A program made the position numbers and the translations under genes. This document shows positions 35,189-42,442 of a stretch of 64,000 nucleotides of DNA, in pieces. Position 1 is the stretch's first letter; each line of letters starts with the position of its first letter. The notes beneath the pieces were generated by a model. It was not told where the DNA came from. It saw nothing but the letters and a program-made list of their open reading frames with translations, and searched no databases. Source of the DNA: Fibrobacter sp. (GTDB lineage Bacteria; Fibrobacterota; Chitinivibrionia; Chitinivibrionales; Chitinispirillaceae); the NCBI GenBank assembly GCA_012523595.1, contig JAAYIG010000197.1:27064-91063 (forward strand), in the 5' to 3' direction.

Positions 35189-35422
35189 TTATGCATAGGC
35201 GTCAAACAATCCGCCAAGAATTCTTCCCTTTTCCCTCGGCTCAGCAGTGGAAAATGACACCCCCCTTGAGGGAACTGCCGCTGCAGGTATGGTCTTTTCC
35301 CGTTCAGGAGCGGAAACACGCTCCCCCCGCACCACAAATCCACTGTTGCGCAGACGTGCTTCCTGCGTCAATTTCATAAACTGAGCCCACGCATCCCTGT
35401 TTCCAACCGCTTGAGTATTCAC
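35189..35422 (-). CDS. Small flagellar-operon protein of unknown function (77 aa)
   Basis: It begins with GTG and follows a GGGAGG ribosome site nine bases upstream. It fits exactly between flgC (19-base gap) and fliE (37-base gap). The N-terminus looks helical (DAWAQFMKLTQEARLR), the rest is basic, proline/alanine-rich and disordered, ending GRILGGLFDAYA. No signal peptide or known domain. An overlapping frame at 35149-35343 lacks a comparable ribosome site and overlaps the fliE start. It may be a rod-associated export substrate or chaperone; this is inferred only from position. Confidence 0.65.
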   Translation of the reverse strand: MNTQAVGNRDAWAQFMKLTQEARLRNSGFVVRGERVSAPEREKTIPAAAVPSRGVSFSTAEPREKGRILGGLFDAYA

Positions 35423-35440
35423 CTTCTACCGCCTCCCGCT

Positions 35441-35947
35441 CTACAACTGCAACGCCTGATTGTACATACCCTTCAGGGCGTTAAAAGCTGTAACATTGGC
35501 CTCATAAGCCCTGGTTGCAGCTATCATATCTGTCATCTCCTCAACTACATTTATGTTAGGCATAGCCACATACCCGCTTTCATCCGCATCAGGATGAGAT
35601 GGATCGTATACCATCCTGGGCGGACGCGAATCTTCCCTGATCTCAGCCACATTTACCCCATTACCGAAAAACCGCTCATCACGAGGGAAATTCTCCGCCG
35701 GTACAGGCAGATGCTTATCGTTACTTACCATTCCGCTAAGCCCCGGCTGTTTGTTAAGCAAACGTACATCCCTGCTGTCACTGTCAGCCGTAAATACTAC
35801 GAACTGACGGCGGTAGGGCCCTCCCTTGTCTGTCCTGGTAGTCTCCATATTGGCCAGATTCGAGGAAATTGCATTCTGCCTTATCCTCTGCGCTCTCATT
35901 CCCGATGCACTGATCTGAAAACCCGAAAAAATCCCCGATAACGGCAT
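35441..35947 (-). CDS. flgC: Flagellar basal-body rod protein FlgC
   Basis: FlgC, 168 residues, a proximal rod subunit exported by the flagellar apparatus. The N-terminal block FQISASGMRAQRIRQNAISSNLANMETTRT and the C-terminal INVVEEMTDMIAATRAYEANV are the conserved rod/hook coiled-coil ends. It sits 20 bases after flgB. Confidence 0.97.
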   Translation of the reverse strand: MPLSGIFSGFQISASGMRAQRIRQNAISSNLANMETTRTDKGGPYRRQFVVFTADSDSRDVRLLNKQPGLSGMVSNDKHLPVPAENFPRDERFFGNGVNVAEIREDSRPPRMVYDPSHPDADESGYVAMPNINVVEEMTDMIAATRAYEANVTAFNALKGMYNQALQL

Positions 35948-35967
35948 ATTTCACCTCTGGTCAATTG

Positions 35968-36387
35968 TTATTGAAGTGACTTCCCCTGGATCGCGGCGTT
36001 AAGCTTCTTGAAAACCCCCTGCCCAAAACGAACCGCGTAATTGTACGTAATCTGAGTCTCTGCAAGCTTGGCCATCTCCATGTCGATATCCACATTGTTC
36101 ACCCCGCTTGGAAGAGTAGGATCGTATGGATGATATGCCTCGGCATTTACTCCACTTAAATCCTTTCTCCCCATCGCCAGATGCTTCTCATCGGTGCGCG
36201 TACCCTTGAGCTTTGTACGGTCTAAAGCACTTCTGAGTTCCTCTTCAAAAGCAACCTCAACCCGACGGTACCCGGGAGTATTTACATTGGCAATATTGTT
36301 TGCGATCACTCTCCCCCGCAGCATCGCAGTATCCATCATTTTTTGCGTAAGAGGAAGATTGGTCCGGGATAACATCTCACCCAGCAT
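35968..36387 (-). CDS. flgB: Flagellar basal-body rod protein FlgB
   Basis: FlgB, 139 residues, proximal rod subunit. The N-terminal motif AMLRGRVIANNIANVNTPGYRRVEV and a C-terminal helix with YNYAVRFGQGVFKKLNAAI fit the family. It is the first gene of the basal-body/export operon and has a consensus sigma-54 promoter 48-62 bases upstream. Confidence 0.97.
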   Translation of the reverse strand: MLGEMLSRTNLPLTQKMMDTAMLRGRVIANNIANVNTPGYRRVEVAFEEELRSALDRTKLKGTRTDEKHLAMGRKDLSGVNAEAYHPYDPTLPSGVNNVDIDMEMAKLAETQITYNYAVRFGQGVFKKLNAAIQGKSLQ

Positions 36388-36434
36388 TTTCAGTTCCTTT
36401 TCCAGTGAGAAATTGTTTTCGCATAAGATTCAAA

Positions 36435-36449
36435 GCAAGGCAAGTGCCA
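36435..36449 (-). promoter_or_regulatory. Consensus sigma-54 promoter of the flgB operon
   Basis: On the minus strand the sequence is TGGCAC-N5-TTGC, an exact match to the -24/-12 consensus. The start would be near 36424, giving a 5' leader of about 37 bases before flgB. Sigma-54 control of basal-body genes is known in several flagellated lineages. Confidence 0.85.
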
Positions 36450-36565
36450 ATATCTGCAAAACCGAGTTGTTTCACCTCCAGCCCGTTTCCTCTCTCTAAG
36501 TCACTGAATTTTCCTCAGTTACAATCTCCCATTCCGTAAATTGACTCTCCGCGCTATTTTTCCTC

Positions 36566-36593
36566 TAAAGTAAGCGGCAAATCCTGCCGATAT
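36566..36593 (+). promoter_or_regulatory. Sigma-28-like site with no plus-strand gene downstream
   Basis: TAAA-N16-GCCGATAT, one base longer than the usual spacing, with a near-perfect -10 half. Downstream on this strand there is only non-coding DNA and then the antisense of the STAS gene. It could drive a small RNA or be fortuitous. Confidence 0.35.
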
Positions 36594-36597
36594 AACG

Positions 36598-36634
36598 AGG
36601 AAATTTTTTCCCACTCAGGGAGAAAAAAATTCCT
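36598..36634. repeat. Imperfect A/T-armed inverted repeat
   Basis: Arms AGGAA...TTTTTT...CCC and GGG...AAAAAAA...TTCCT face each other around ACTCA. The T-tract precedes the loop on either strand, so it is not an intrinsic terminator. Possible enhancer or structural element. Confidence 0.45.
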
Positions 36635-36713
36635 ACCCCCAGCGCGAAACGTACGCCTGAAGAAACAGGTAAACTGTTAAGGAAAGAAGGATTCCGATAC
36701 CCTGAGATGTGTA

Positions 36714-37070
36714 CTAAATGCAGATCTCTTCCACCAGGCGATGATCCTGAGGAAGACTGTCCTCTGAGTCGTAAATCGGAATCAAGGCATCGATTCCCAT
36801 TTGACAGAGAAGATCAACCATCTCGGACTTGGGCTCCAGAAGACAGAGATCACCATTGGCATCCCTCACCAGCTTGTAACAACTGACAAGTACAGCAATG
36901 GCACCGCTGTAAAGATAGGAAGCATCACTGAAATGAACAGCCACAAACCTCTCTCCCTGGGAAAGGTAACCCGTTATAAGCTGCTTGAGTTCTTCCAACT
37001 GAGAGATTATCAGTTTGCCACTGATTTTAAGAATGCGGTATATTCCGCAGGGATAAACCTCTATACGCAT
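36714..37070 (-). CDS. STAS-domain anti-anti-sigma-factor-like protein
   Basis: A single STAS domain of 118 residues, cytosolic. The pattern KISGKLIISQLEELKQLI...GERFVAVHFSDASYLYSGAIAVLVSCYKL matches anti-sigma-factor antagonists. The phosphorylatable serine position appears in the YLYSGAIAVL loop (Ser in SG), although the usual D-S-S-G context is altered. A role in partner-switching control of a sigma factor, or in motility, is inferred; no kinase partner is near. It starts after GAGG, 61 bases downstream of the AmgK gene. Confidence 0.8.
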   Translation of the reverse strand: MRIEVYPCGIYRILKISGKLIISQLEELKQLITGYLSQGERFVAVHFSDASYLYSGAIAVLVSCYKLVRDANGDLCLLEPKSEMVDLLCQMGIDALIPIYDSEDSLPQDHRLVEEICI

Positions 37071-37131
37071 CCAGCCTCACTTGTTTATCTGCCGCCTGCA
37101 TTAACCGATTATCAATTATACACTCAAACCA

Positions 37132-38121
37132 TCAATCATGCAAGGCTGCAAAACACCCCTCAGCTACATCCCTCATACGGGGATACTCTGGAAGAAGTTT
37201 CAGAACCGCTATAAGACGGTACAGCGCTACCGGAATGTACTCCCGGTACCACTCCTTTCCCTTGTGAAGTGAAAGATTCCCATAGGCGCCAAGGGCCTGC
37301 ATCAGACGCTGTGCTGTGCAGATGTAAAATGCATGATTGTTGTCTTTCTTTCCCAGTAATTCCTGATAAAATGAGAAAAGCTCCTCTGTCATATCATCGA
37401 GATTCTTGACATAGGGATCAAAAAGCAGCGATGCAGTATCGTATTCCGGTGGACCAAGTCTTGCCCCCTGATAATCAACAAACCTGATTCTGCCATCATG
37501 AATCATCACGTTTTCCGACTGGAAATCACGATGGATACAACAGCAGGGAAGCTCCGAGGCAAAAGAAGCCATCTCCTGCCTCTCCCTCTCCCATCTCTGG
37601 TCCAAAAACCTCTCACAGGCACAGTATTCAGTTACACAGAAACGGGAAAAATAACTGCTCTCCCAGAGAAACGTGTCCCTGTCCATTTTCCTGGACTGCA
37701 ATACCCGGCTTGATGAAATATCCATCTCCTGCCAGCGGTGAAGCGAACGAAGAGCATCCCGGTAAGCAGCCATTACCTTCTGAGGATCGGATGAGTTCTC
37801 CGCACTATACCTCTTCAGGGTCATGCTCCCCAGGTCCTCCTCAAGAATCAGACCATGAATATCATCGCTTTTATAGACCCGGGGCAGAAAATCCACCTGA
37901 GATGAAAGCTCTCTCTCCATAGTCAAAAACCTCTCCCAGTCTTCATCGCGGCTGTCCCAGACCACAAGAATAAGGGAGCGATCATTTCTTTTCACCCGCA
38001 CAAAGTATCGCTGGGAGGCCGCCCTGCCTGCAAGCTCCACACCCCAGTCCTTTAAAGAAAACCCTTTCAGGAAACTTTTGAGAAAGTCAACCTGAGAAGG
38101 TGTAAGATCAATTTTTTCCAT
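37132..38121 (-). CDS. amgK: AmgK-like N-acetylmuramate/N-acetylglucosamine kinase
   Basis: Aminoglycoside-phosphotransferase-fold sugar kinase, 329 residues. Catalytic Brenner motif CCIHRDFQSENVMIHDG near residue 196 and the metal motif RFVDYQGARLGPPEYD are those of AmgK, which phosphorylates MurNAc at the anomeric position. The N-lobe nucleotide-binding half is also present. It overlaps murU by 14 bases and follows a NamZ-type gene, so a peptidoglycan salvage role is well supported by context. Aminoglycoside resistance is unlikely. Confidence 0.85.
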   Translation of the reverse strand: MEKIDLTPSQVDFLKSFLKGFSLKDWGVELAGRAASQRYFVRVKRNDRSLILVVWDSRDEDWERFLTMERELSSQVDFLPRVYKSDDIHGLILEEDLGSMTLKRYSAENSSDPQKVMAAYRDALRSLHRWQEMDISSSRVLQSRKMDRDTFLWESSYFSRFCVTEYCACERFLDQRWERERQEMASFASELPCCCIHRDFQSENVMIHDGRIRFVDYQGARLGPPEYDTASLLFDPYVKNLDDMTEELFSFYQELLGKKDNNHAFYICTAQRLMQALGAYGNLSLHKGKEWYREYIPVALYRLIAVLKLLPEYPRMRDVAEGCFAALHD

Positions 38122-39055
38122 TTAAACCTACAGTTCCCCACGGTGTAAGAATTGAATCACAAACAACTGAATTGTTGTCAACCAGAGTATCCTTTAACAC
38201 CACACTCCTGCTGATTCTGCAGTTTGCCCCTGTATTCAAAGACTCCACCCAGGCATAATAATTCGGATTTCCGGAAAAATACTGGTAAAGAGAAGCCGGA
38301 TAACAGTTCTTTTTCTCATAATCTATCCGGAGTTCATCCCCGATTTCCATTTCTATTTTTTTGTCAAGTACTGCGAAGTGTATTTCCGCAAGAGAATCGG
38401 GCGTGCCTGTGTCTCTCCACCACCCGCTCTCCTGAATCATAACCAGCACATCCATTCCCATTTTCACCGCCCTCTTCCAGACCGGGACAATCGAGAAGTC
38501 ATCAGGCATCAGAATCTTAAGGAACTCTTTTCTGTATAGCGCTACTCCGATAAAATCTGCATCACAGGTAAAGGCATTCCTCTCCTGTTCGCCCGGAGTC
38601 CCCAGATAAGCACCACTTTCACAATTGTAAATGACGGTTCCCCTGCCGTTTTCTGCCGGAAATGCAATAAGAGCGCAGGAAGCACCTGAAATAAGAAATT
38701 GAGACACTATACGCCTGAGATCTATATCGCAAACTATATCCGCATTTATCACTGCAAAAGCTTCATCGCCGGAAAGAAATTCTCCGGCAAAATAAAGTGC
38801 CCCCCCAGTTCCCCGTATATTTCCCTCCTCGTGGAAGAGGGAAAAACACTCTTTCTGCTCTCTGCGAAAACTCTCGATTTTATCTGCCAGGTAATGAGAG
38901 TTTACAGCAATCTCTGTCACTCCATGTCCGCGAAGAAAGGCAAGTGATCGGGCCAGAAGAGGTTTACCGCACACCGGAACAAGCGCCTTGGGGATATGAT
39001 CTGTAAGAGGACGCAGCCTGGTACCGAAACCCGCTGCCAGCACAAACCCCCTCAT
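38108..39055 (-). CDS. murU: MurU-like N-acetylmuramate-1-phosphate uridylyltransferase
   Basis: Nucleotidyltransferase of the MurU/GlmU-N family, 315 residues. The signature AAGFGTRLRPLTDHIPKAL occupies residues 7-25, and the NADIVCDIDLR metal segment follows. It should convert MurNAc-1-phosphate and UTP to UDP-MurNAc, bypassing de novo synthesis and fosfomycin-sensitive MurA. It is longer than MurU (about 225) and ends in an extra segment with hexapeptide-like turns (GANCRISRSVVLKDTLVDN). It overlaps amgK and, by four bases, the namZ-like gene. Confidence 0.82.
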   Translation of the reverse strand: MRGFVLAAGFGTRLRPLTDHIPKALVPVCGKPLLARSLAFLRGHGVTEIAVNSHYLADKIESFRREQKECFSLFHEEGNIRGTGGALYFAGEFLSGDEAFAVINADIVCDIDLRRIVSQFLISGASCALIAFPAENGRGTVIYNCESGAYLGTPGEQERNAFTCDADFIGVALYRKEFLKILMPDDFSIVPVWKRAVKMGMDVLVMIQESGWWRDTGTPDSLAEIHFAVLDKKIEMEIGDELRIDYEKKNCYPASLYQYFSGNPNYYAWVESLNTGANCRISRSVVLKDTLVDNNSVVCDSILTPWGTVGLNGKN

Positions 39056-40233
39056 GGTCTCTCCTCAGGATACCTGGAAACACCGGAGAAAACTTCCCTG
39101 AATTCCCTGTGCCCCTCTGACCAGCTTTCCTTGATTTCCGACAAAGAAACGTCTTTTTCTATCGCCTCACGAAGTTCACTGCTCCCGGAGAGTATGTCAA
39201 AGGGCATCTTTTCTGTCTCGTACTCGTATGGCGGCTCTTTGAACTGAAAATCAGCACCTGCGATCCTCTTTACCGCTAATAACAGGGCTACTGTTACAAG
39301 CACCGGGTTACACTTCCTTAAATCTGTAACATGCACCTGCACTCCCCCGCAGTACTCCCCTTTCCATTTCTGGAAAGTAGGAATAAATGCGTGCTCCCGG
39401 AAAAAACACCCCTCAAGCCTCTCCCTTTGAAGGATCTCTTTTATCTCCCTCATCCGGAAGTAGGGTGCGCCGACAATTTCAAAAGGACGAGTGGTACCGC
39501 GCCCCTCGGACATGTTTGTTGCCTCTAACAAAACCATTCCCGGATATACCGCCGCCGTGTCCGGAGTTGGCATGTTTGGCGAAGGAAGCACCCAGGGAAG
39601 ACTTGTTTCCGGCCAGAAGGAATTCCTCCACCAGTTCTCCATCCACACTACATTCAGCTCCAGAGAAGGGAAATACTCTTTCTGCAGAAGAAGTGCCATC
39701 TCCCCCATGGTGAGACGGTGACACAGAGGAATGCGGGCGCCTCCTACAAAGGTAAAATACTCCGGAAGAAGCATCGGGCCGTCAACCCCAATGCATCCTA
39801 TTGGATTTGGACGATCCAGCACCCAAAGCGAGATTCCCTTCTCCTGACAGGCTTCCATGCAAAGTTTCAAGGTCCATACATAGGTGTAAGGACGTGCCCC
39901 GACATCCTGGATATCAAACACCAGTGCATCAATTCCATCCAGCATGCGTGGAGTAGGTTTGCGCACCCTTCCGTAAAGGCTGTAAACAGATATCCCCAGT
40001 AAAGGGTCCTCCCCACCCTCCCACTCGATCATATTGTCCTGGGTCTGCCCGAAAAGACCGTGCTGAGGCCCGAATACTGCCCCCAGTCTGCAGTCCGGAT
40101 GCCTGAGCAGAGCATCGATAGCATGAGTGTAGTCCGACATCACCGATGCTGCATGGCAAACCAGCCCTATTCTTTTGCCCTTCAAAGATGACGGAATCTC
40201 TTTTGTAAAAACATCCAGCCCGAATTTCACCAT
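39052..40233 (-). CDS. NamZ/DUF1343 exo-N-acetylmuramidase-like protein, no signal peptide
   Basis: DUF1343 family (GH171), whose characterised member NamZ releases MurNAc from the non-reducing ends of peptidoglycan glycans. 393 residues. Visible: GKRIGLVCHAASV, VFGPQHGLFGQ, GIDALVFDIQDVGARPYTYV and WVLDRPNPIGCIGVDGP, all typical blocks. The start MVKFGLDVFTKEI follows a GGAG site and has no signal peptide, unlike secreted NamZ, so it is probably cytosolic. It is the first gene of a NamZ-MurU-AmgK operon that would free, activate and reuse MurNAc. Confidence 0.85.
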   Translation of the reverse strand: MVKFGLDVFTKEIPSSLKGKRIGLVCHAASVMSDYTHAIDALLRHPDCRLGAVFGPQHGLFGQTQDNMIEWEGGEDPLLGISVYSLYGRVRKPTPRMLDGIDALVFDIQDVGARPYTYVWTLKLCMEACQEKGISLWVLDRPNPIGCIGVDGPMLLPEYFTFVGGARIPLCHRLTMGEMALLLQKEYFPSLELNVVWMENWWRNSFWPETSLPWVLPSPNMPTPDTAAVYPGMVLLEATNMSEGRGTTRPFEIVGAPYFRMREIKEILQRERLEGCFFREHAFIPTFQKWKGEYCGGVQVHVTDLRKCNPVLVTVALLLAVKRIAGADFQFKEPPYEYETEKMPFDILSGSSELREAIEKDVSLSEIKESWSEGHREFREVFSGVSRYPEERP

Positions 40234-40281
40234 TTTTTTTAACTCCGGATAAAACCTAAAAATAACTCCCGCTATGAAGTG

Positions 40282-40301
40282 AAGCCCGGTTAACCGGGCT
40301 T
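40282..40301. promoter_or_regulatory. Perfect 20-bp palindrome (namZ-uvrB intergenic)
   Basis: AAGCCCGGTT and AACCGGGCTT, a perfect palindrome with no loop. No T-tract follows on either strand, so it is not an intrinsic terminator. Possible operator or REP-like element. Confidence 0.6.
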
Positions 40302-40310
40302 AATCTGAGT

Positions 40311-40334
40311 GGTGGCGGCATTAATGCCGCCACC
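40311..40334. promoter_or_regulatory. Perfect 24-bp palindrome (namZ-uvrB intergenic)
   Basis: GGTGGCGGCATT and AATGCCGCCACC, a perfect palindrome nine bases after the first. Both lie between divergent genes, 49-101 bases upstream of the namZ-like start. The pair could be operator sites or paired hairpins. Confidence 0.6.
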
Positions 40335-40434
40335 AAGAAAAAAAATATTATTTTCATCCCTTGGTCCCTCTCTTGCTCCATTTACTGCAACACAACACTA
40401 AAACATTAATTATTAAATATCTTCTCCGTAATGA

Positions 40435-40440
40435 TATAAT
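40435..40440 (+). promoter_or_regulatory. Possible -10 element of uvrB, seven bases before the start codon
   Basis: TATAAT ends seven bases before the uvrB ATG, and no strong ribosome site is seen. Transcription from this element would begin at or next to the ATG, giving a leaderless mRNA. The -35 is weak. Confidence 0.35.
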
Positions 40441-40447
40441 AGAGATC

Positions 40448-42442
40448 ATGAAATTTAACCTTAAATCAAACTACTCTCCTGCGGGCGACCAACCCGAGGC
40501 AATTGAGCAGCTCGTTGATGGAATCGGGCGAAGCGTTAAAAATCAGGTGCTTCTGGGGGTGACAGGCTCCGGTAAAACCTTTACCATGGCCAATGTCATT
40601 CAGCAGGTACAGATGCCCACTCTGGTCATCTCTCACAACAAAACACTGGCCGCTCAGCTCTTTCAGGAGTTCCGGGAGTTCTTCCCCCAGAATGCCGTGG
40701 AATACTTTGTAAGCTTCTACGACTACTACCAGCCGGAAGCCTACATACCCTCCACAGATACTTTTATTCAGAAATCTTCCCTTATAAACGATGATATCGA
40801 CCGGCTTAGATTAAAAGCTACAAGTTCCCTTCTTTCCAGAAATGATGTCATAATAGTAGCAAGCGTTTCCTGTATTTACGGAATCGGTTCTCCGGAAGCC
40901 TATCAGGCTTCCAGCATTATTATCAGGAAAGGAGAAATAATCGACAGAAGAAAGCTGCTGCTGCGCCTGACCGAAATGCAGTATCTCAGAAACGATATCT
41001 CTCTCCAGAGAAGCACCTTCAGGGTAAAAGGTGATATCATCGAAGTGCAGCCTGCATACGAGGAAACCGCTCTGCGCCTGGAAACCTACGGTGACCAGAT
41101 AGAAGCCATTAAAAGAATCAACCCGGTGAGCGGAAAAAACATTGGTGAACTGGATGAGATCACCATTTTCCCTGCAAAGCATTACATGACAATGGGTGTC
41201 ACCATGGACGAAGCAGTGGAGCAGATTGGAGATGAACTGTCTGCACAGCTTGAACAATTCAGAGCCGGAAATAAACTCCTGGAGGCACAGAGGCTCGAGC
41301 AGCGAACTCTTTACGATATGGAAATGCTGAAAGAAGTGGGATATGTAAACGGCATTGAAAACTACTCCCGCATTCTTGATGGAAGAGAAGCAGGGAGCAG
41401 GCCTTACACTCTTATCGACTTCTTTAAAAAACCATTTTTCACCATAATCGATGAATCCCATGTTTCCATACCCCAGATCCAGGGCATGTACAACGGGGAT
41501 CTGGCACGAAAAAGTACCCTGGTCGAACATGGATTCAGGCTCCCGTGCGCACTCGACAACCGCCCGCTGCAGTTTCCGGAATTTGAAAACCTGATGGATT
41601 ATGTGGTTTACGTTTCTGCAACTCCGGGGGATTACGAACTGGCGAAAAGCGAAGGAATCATAGTTGAGCAGGTCATAAGGCCAACTCACCTTGTGGATCC
41701 CCCCATTGAGATCAGACCGGCCATTAACCAGGTCGATGACCTGATAGAGCAGCTCAGAGCCACAGTGGAGCACGGAGAGAGAGTACTAATTACTACCCTT
41801 ACCAAAAAAATGGCTGAAGACCTTACCGAATACCTGGAAAGCCTGGACTTCCAGGTCCGTTACCTGCACTCCGACATAGATACACTGGAGCGCACAGATA
41901 TTCTGCGGGACCTGAGAAGAGGAGTTTTTGATATTCTCATAGGAATTAACCTCCTGCGTGAAGGACTTGACTTACCCGAAGTTGCTCTGGTAGCCATTCT
42001 TGATGCCGACAAGGAGGGATTTCTGCGCTCAACAAGGTCTCTGGTGCAGATTGCAGGAAGAGCTGCACGCAATATAAACGGGAAAATTATTTTGTACGCT
42101 GATACCATAACCGATTCCATAAAAAAAGCGGTCGATGAAAGCAGACGCAGGCGTAATAAACAGTTGGAGTATAACCGCACTCATGGCATTGAACCCAAAA
42201 GTATTCAGAAGCGCATAGATGAACAGTTGACATATTACCCCGGTGAAGAGGAACCGGAACTGCTCTATGCAGCCGAAAAGAAAAGCTCCTATGGCGGACG
42301 CAGGAAAAAAGAAAAAAAGAGCGGTCAGGACAAAGTTGACATTAATGCTCTGGAAAAAGAGATGATGGAAGCGGCACGCAAACTCGATTTCGAAAAAGCA
42401 GCCCGGCTGCGGGATATAATTTCAAAACTCCGGAGCAAATGA
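40448..42442 (+). CDS. uvrB: Excinuclease ABC subunit UvrB
   Basis: DNA damage verification subunit of nucleotide excision repair, 664 residues. The open frame extends back to 40361, but the family start MKFNLKSNYSPAGDQPEAIEQL is at 40448. Helicase motif I is GVTGSGKTFT; the beta-hairpin YYDYYQPEAYIP-type region follows (FVSFYDYYQPEAYIP); DESH box, motif V/VI (GINLLREGLDLPEV, QIAGRAARN). The C-terminal UVR motif EKEMMEAARKLDFEKAARLRD binds UvrC/UvrA. All parts are intact. The stop overlaps the HEAT gene. Confidence 0.98.
   Translation: MKFNLKSNYSPAGDQPEAIEQLVDGIGRSVKNQVLLGVTGSGKTFTMANVIQQVQMPTLVISHNKTLAAQLFQEFREFFPQNAVEYFVSFYDYYQPEAYIPSTDTFIQKSSLINDDIDRLRLKATSSLLSRNDVIIVASVSCIYGIGSPEAYQASSIIIRKGEIIDRRKLLLRLTEMQYLRNDISLQRSTFRVKGDIIEVQPAYEETALRLETYGDQIEAIKRINPVSGKNIGELDEITIFPAKHYMTMGVTMDEAVEQIGDELSAQLEQFRAGNKLLEAQRLEQRTLYDMEMLKEVGYVNGIENYSRILDGREAGSRPYTLIDFFKKPFFTIIDESHVSIPQIQGMYNGDLARKSTLVEHGFRLPCALDNRPLQFPEFENLMDYVVYVSATPGDYELAKSEGIIVEQVIRPTHLVDPPIEIRPAINQVDDLIEQLRATVEHGERVLITTLTKKMAEDLTEYLESLDFQVRYLHSDIDTLERTDILRDLRRGVFDILIGINLLREGLDLPEVALVAILDADKEGFLRSTRSLVQIAGRAARNINGKIILYADTITDSIKKAVDESRRRRNKQLEYNRTHGIEPKSIQKRIDEQLTYYPGEEEPELLYAAEKKSSYGGRRKKEKKSGQDKVDINALEKEMMEAARKLDFEKAARLRDIISKLRSK

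Larger units (their letters stand above)
36388..36713. other. Regulatory region upstream of flgB (326 bp)
   Basis: No gene is seen. It contains the flgB sigma-54 promoter (36435-36449), a sigma-28-like site on the plus strand (36566-36593) and an A/T-rich inverted repeat (36598-36634). The repeat lies about 180 bases upstream of the predicted flgB start, where a sigma-54 enhancer would be expected. Confidence 0.6.

Noticed and set aside
35149..35343. Alternative small frame between flgC and fliE
   Set aside because: It overlaps the fliE start and lacks a comparable ribosome site; the frame at 35189-35422 fits the operon better.
37085..37111. Sigma-28-like motif upstream of the STAS gene (minus strand)
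   Set aside because: The predicted start would leave only about eight bases of leader and cut into the ribosome site; half-site matches are also weak.
40361..40447. N-terminal extension of UvrB
   Set aside because: Family proteins start at the MKFNLKSNYSPAGDQP-type segment; the extension is not conserved in kind.
40811..41773. A 320-residue open frame antisense to uvrB
   Set aside because: It lies wholly within uvrB, whose motifs are unmistakable, and has no ribosome site or recognisable domain.
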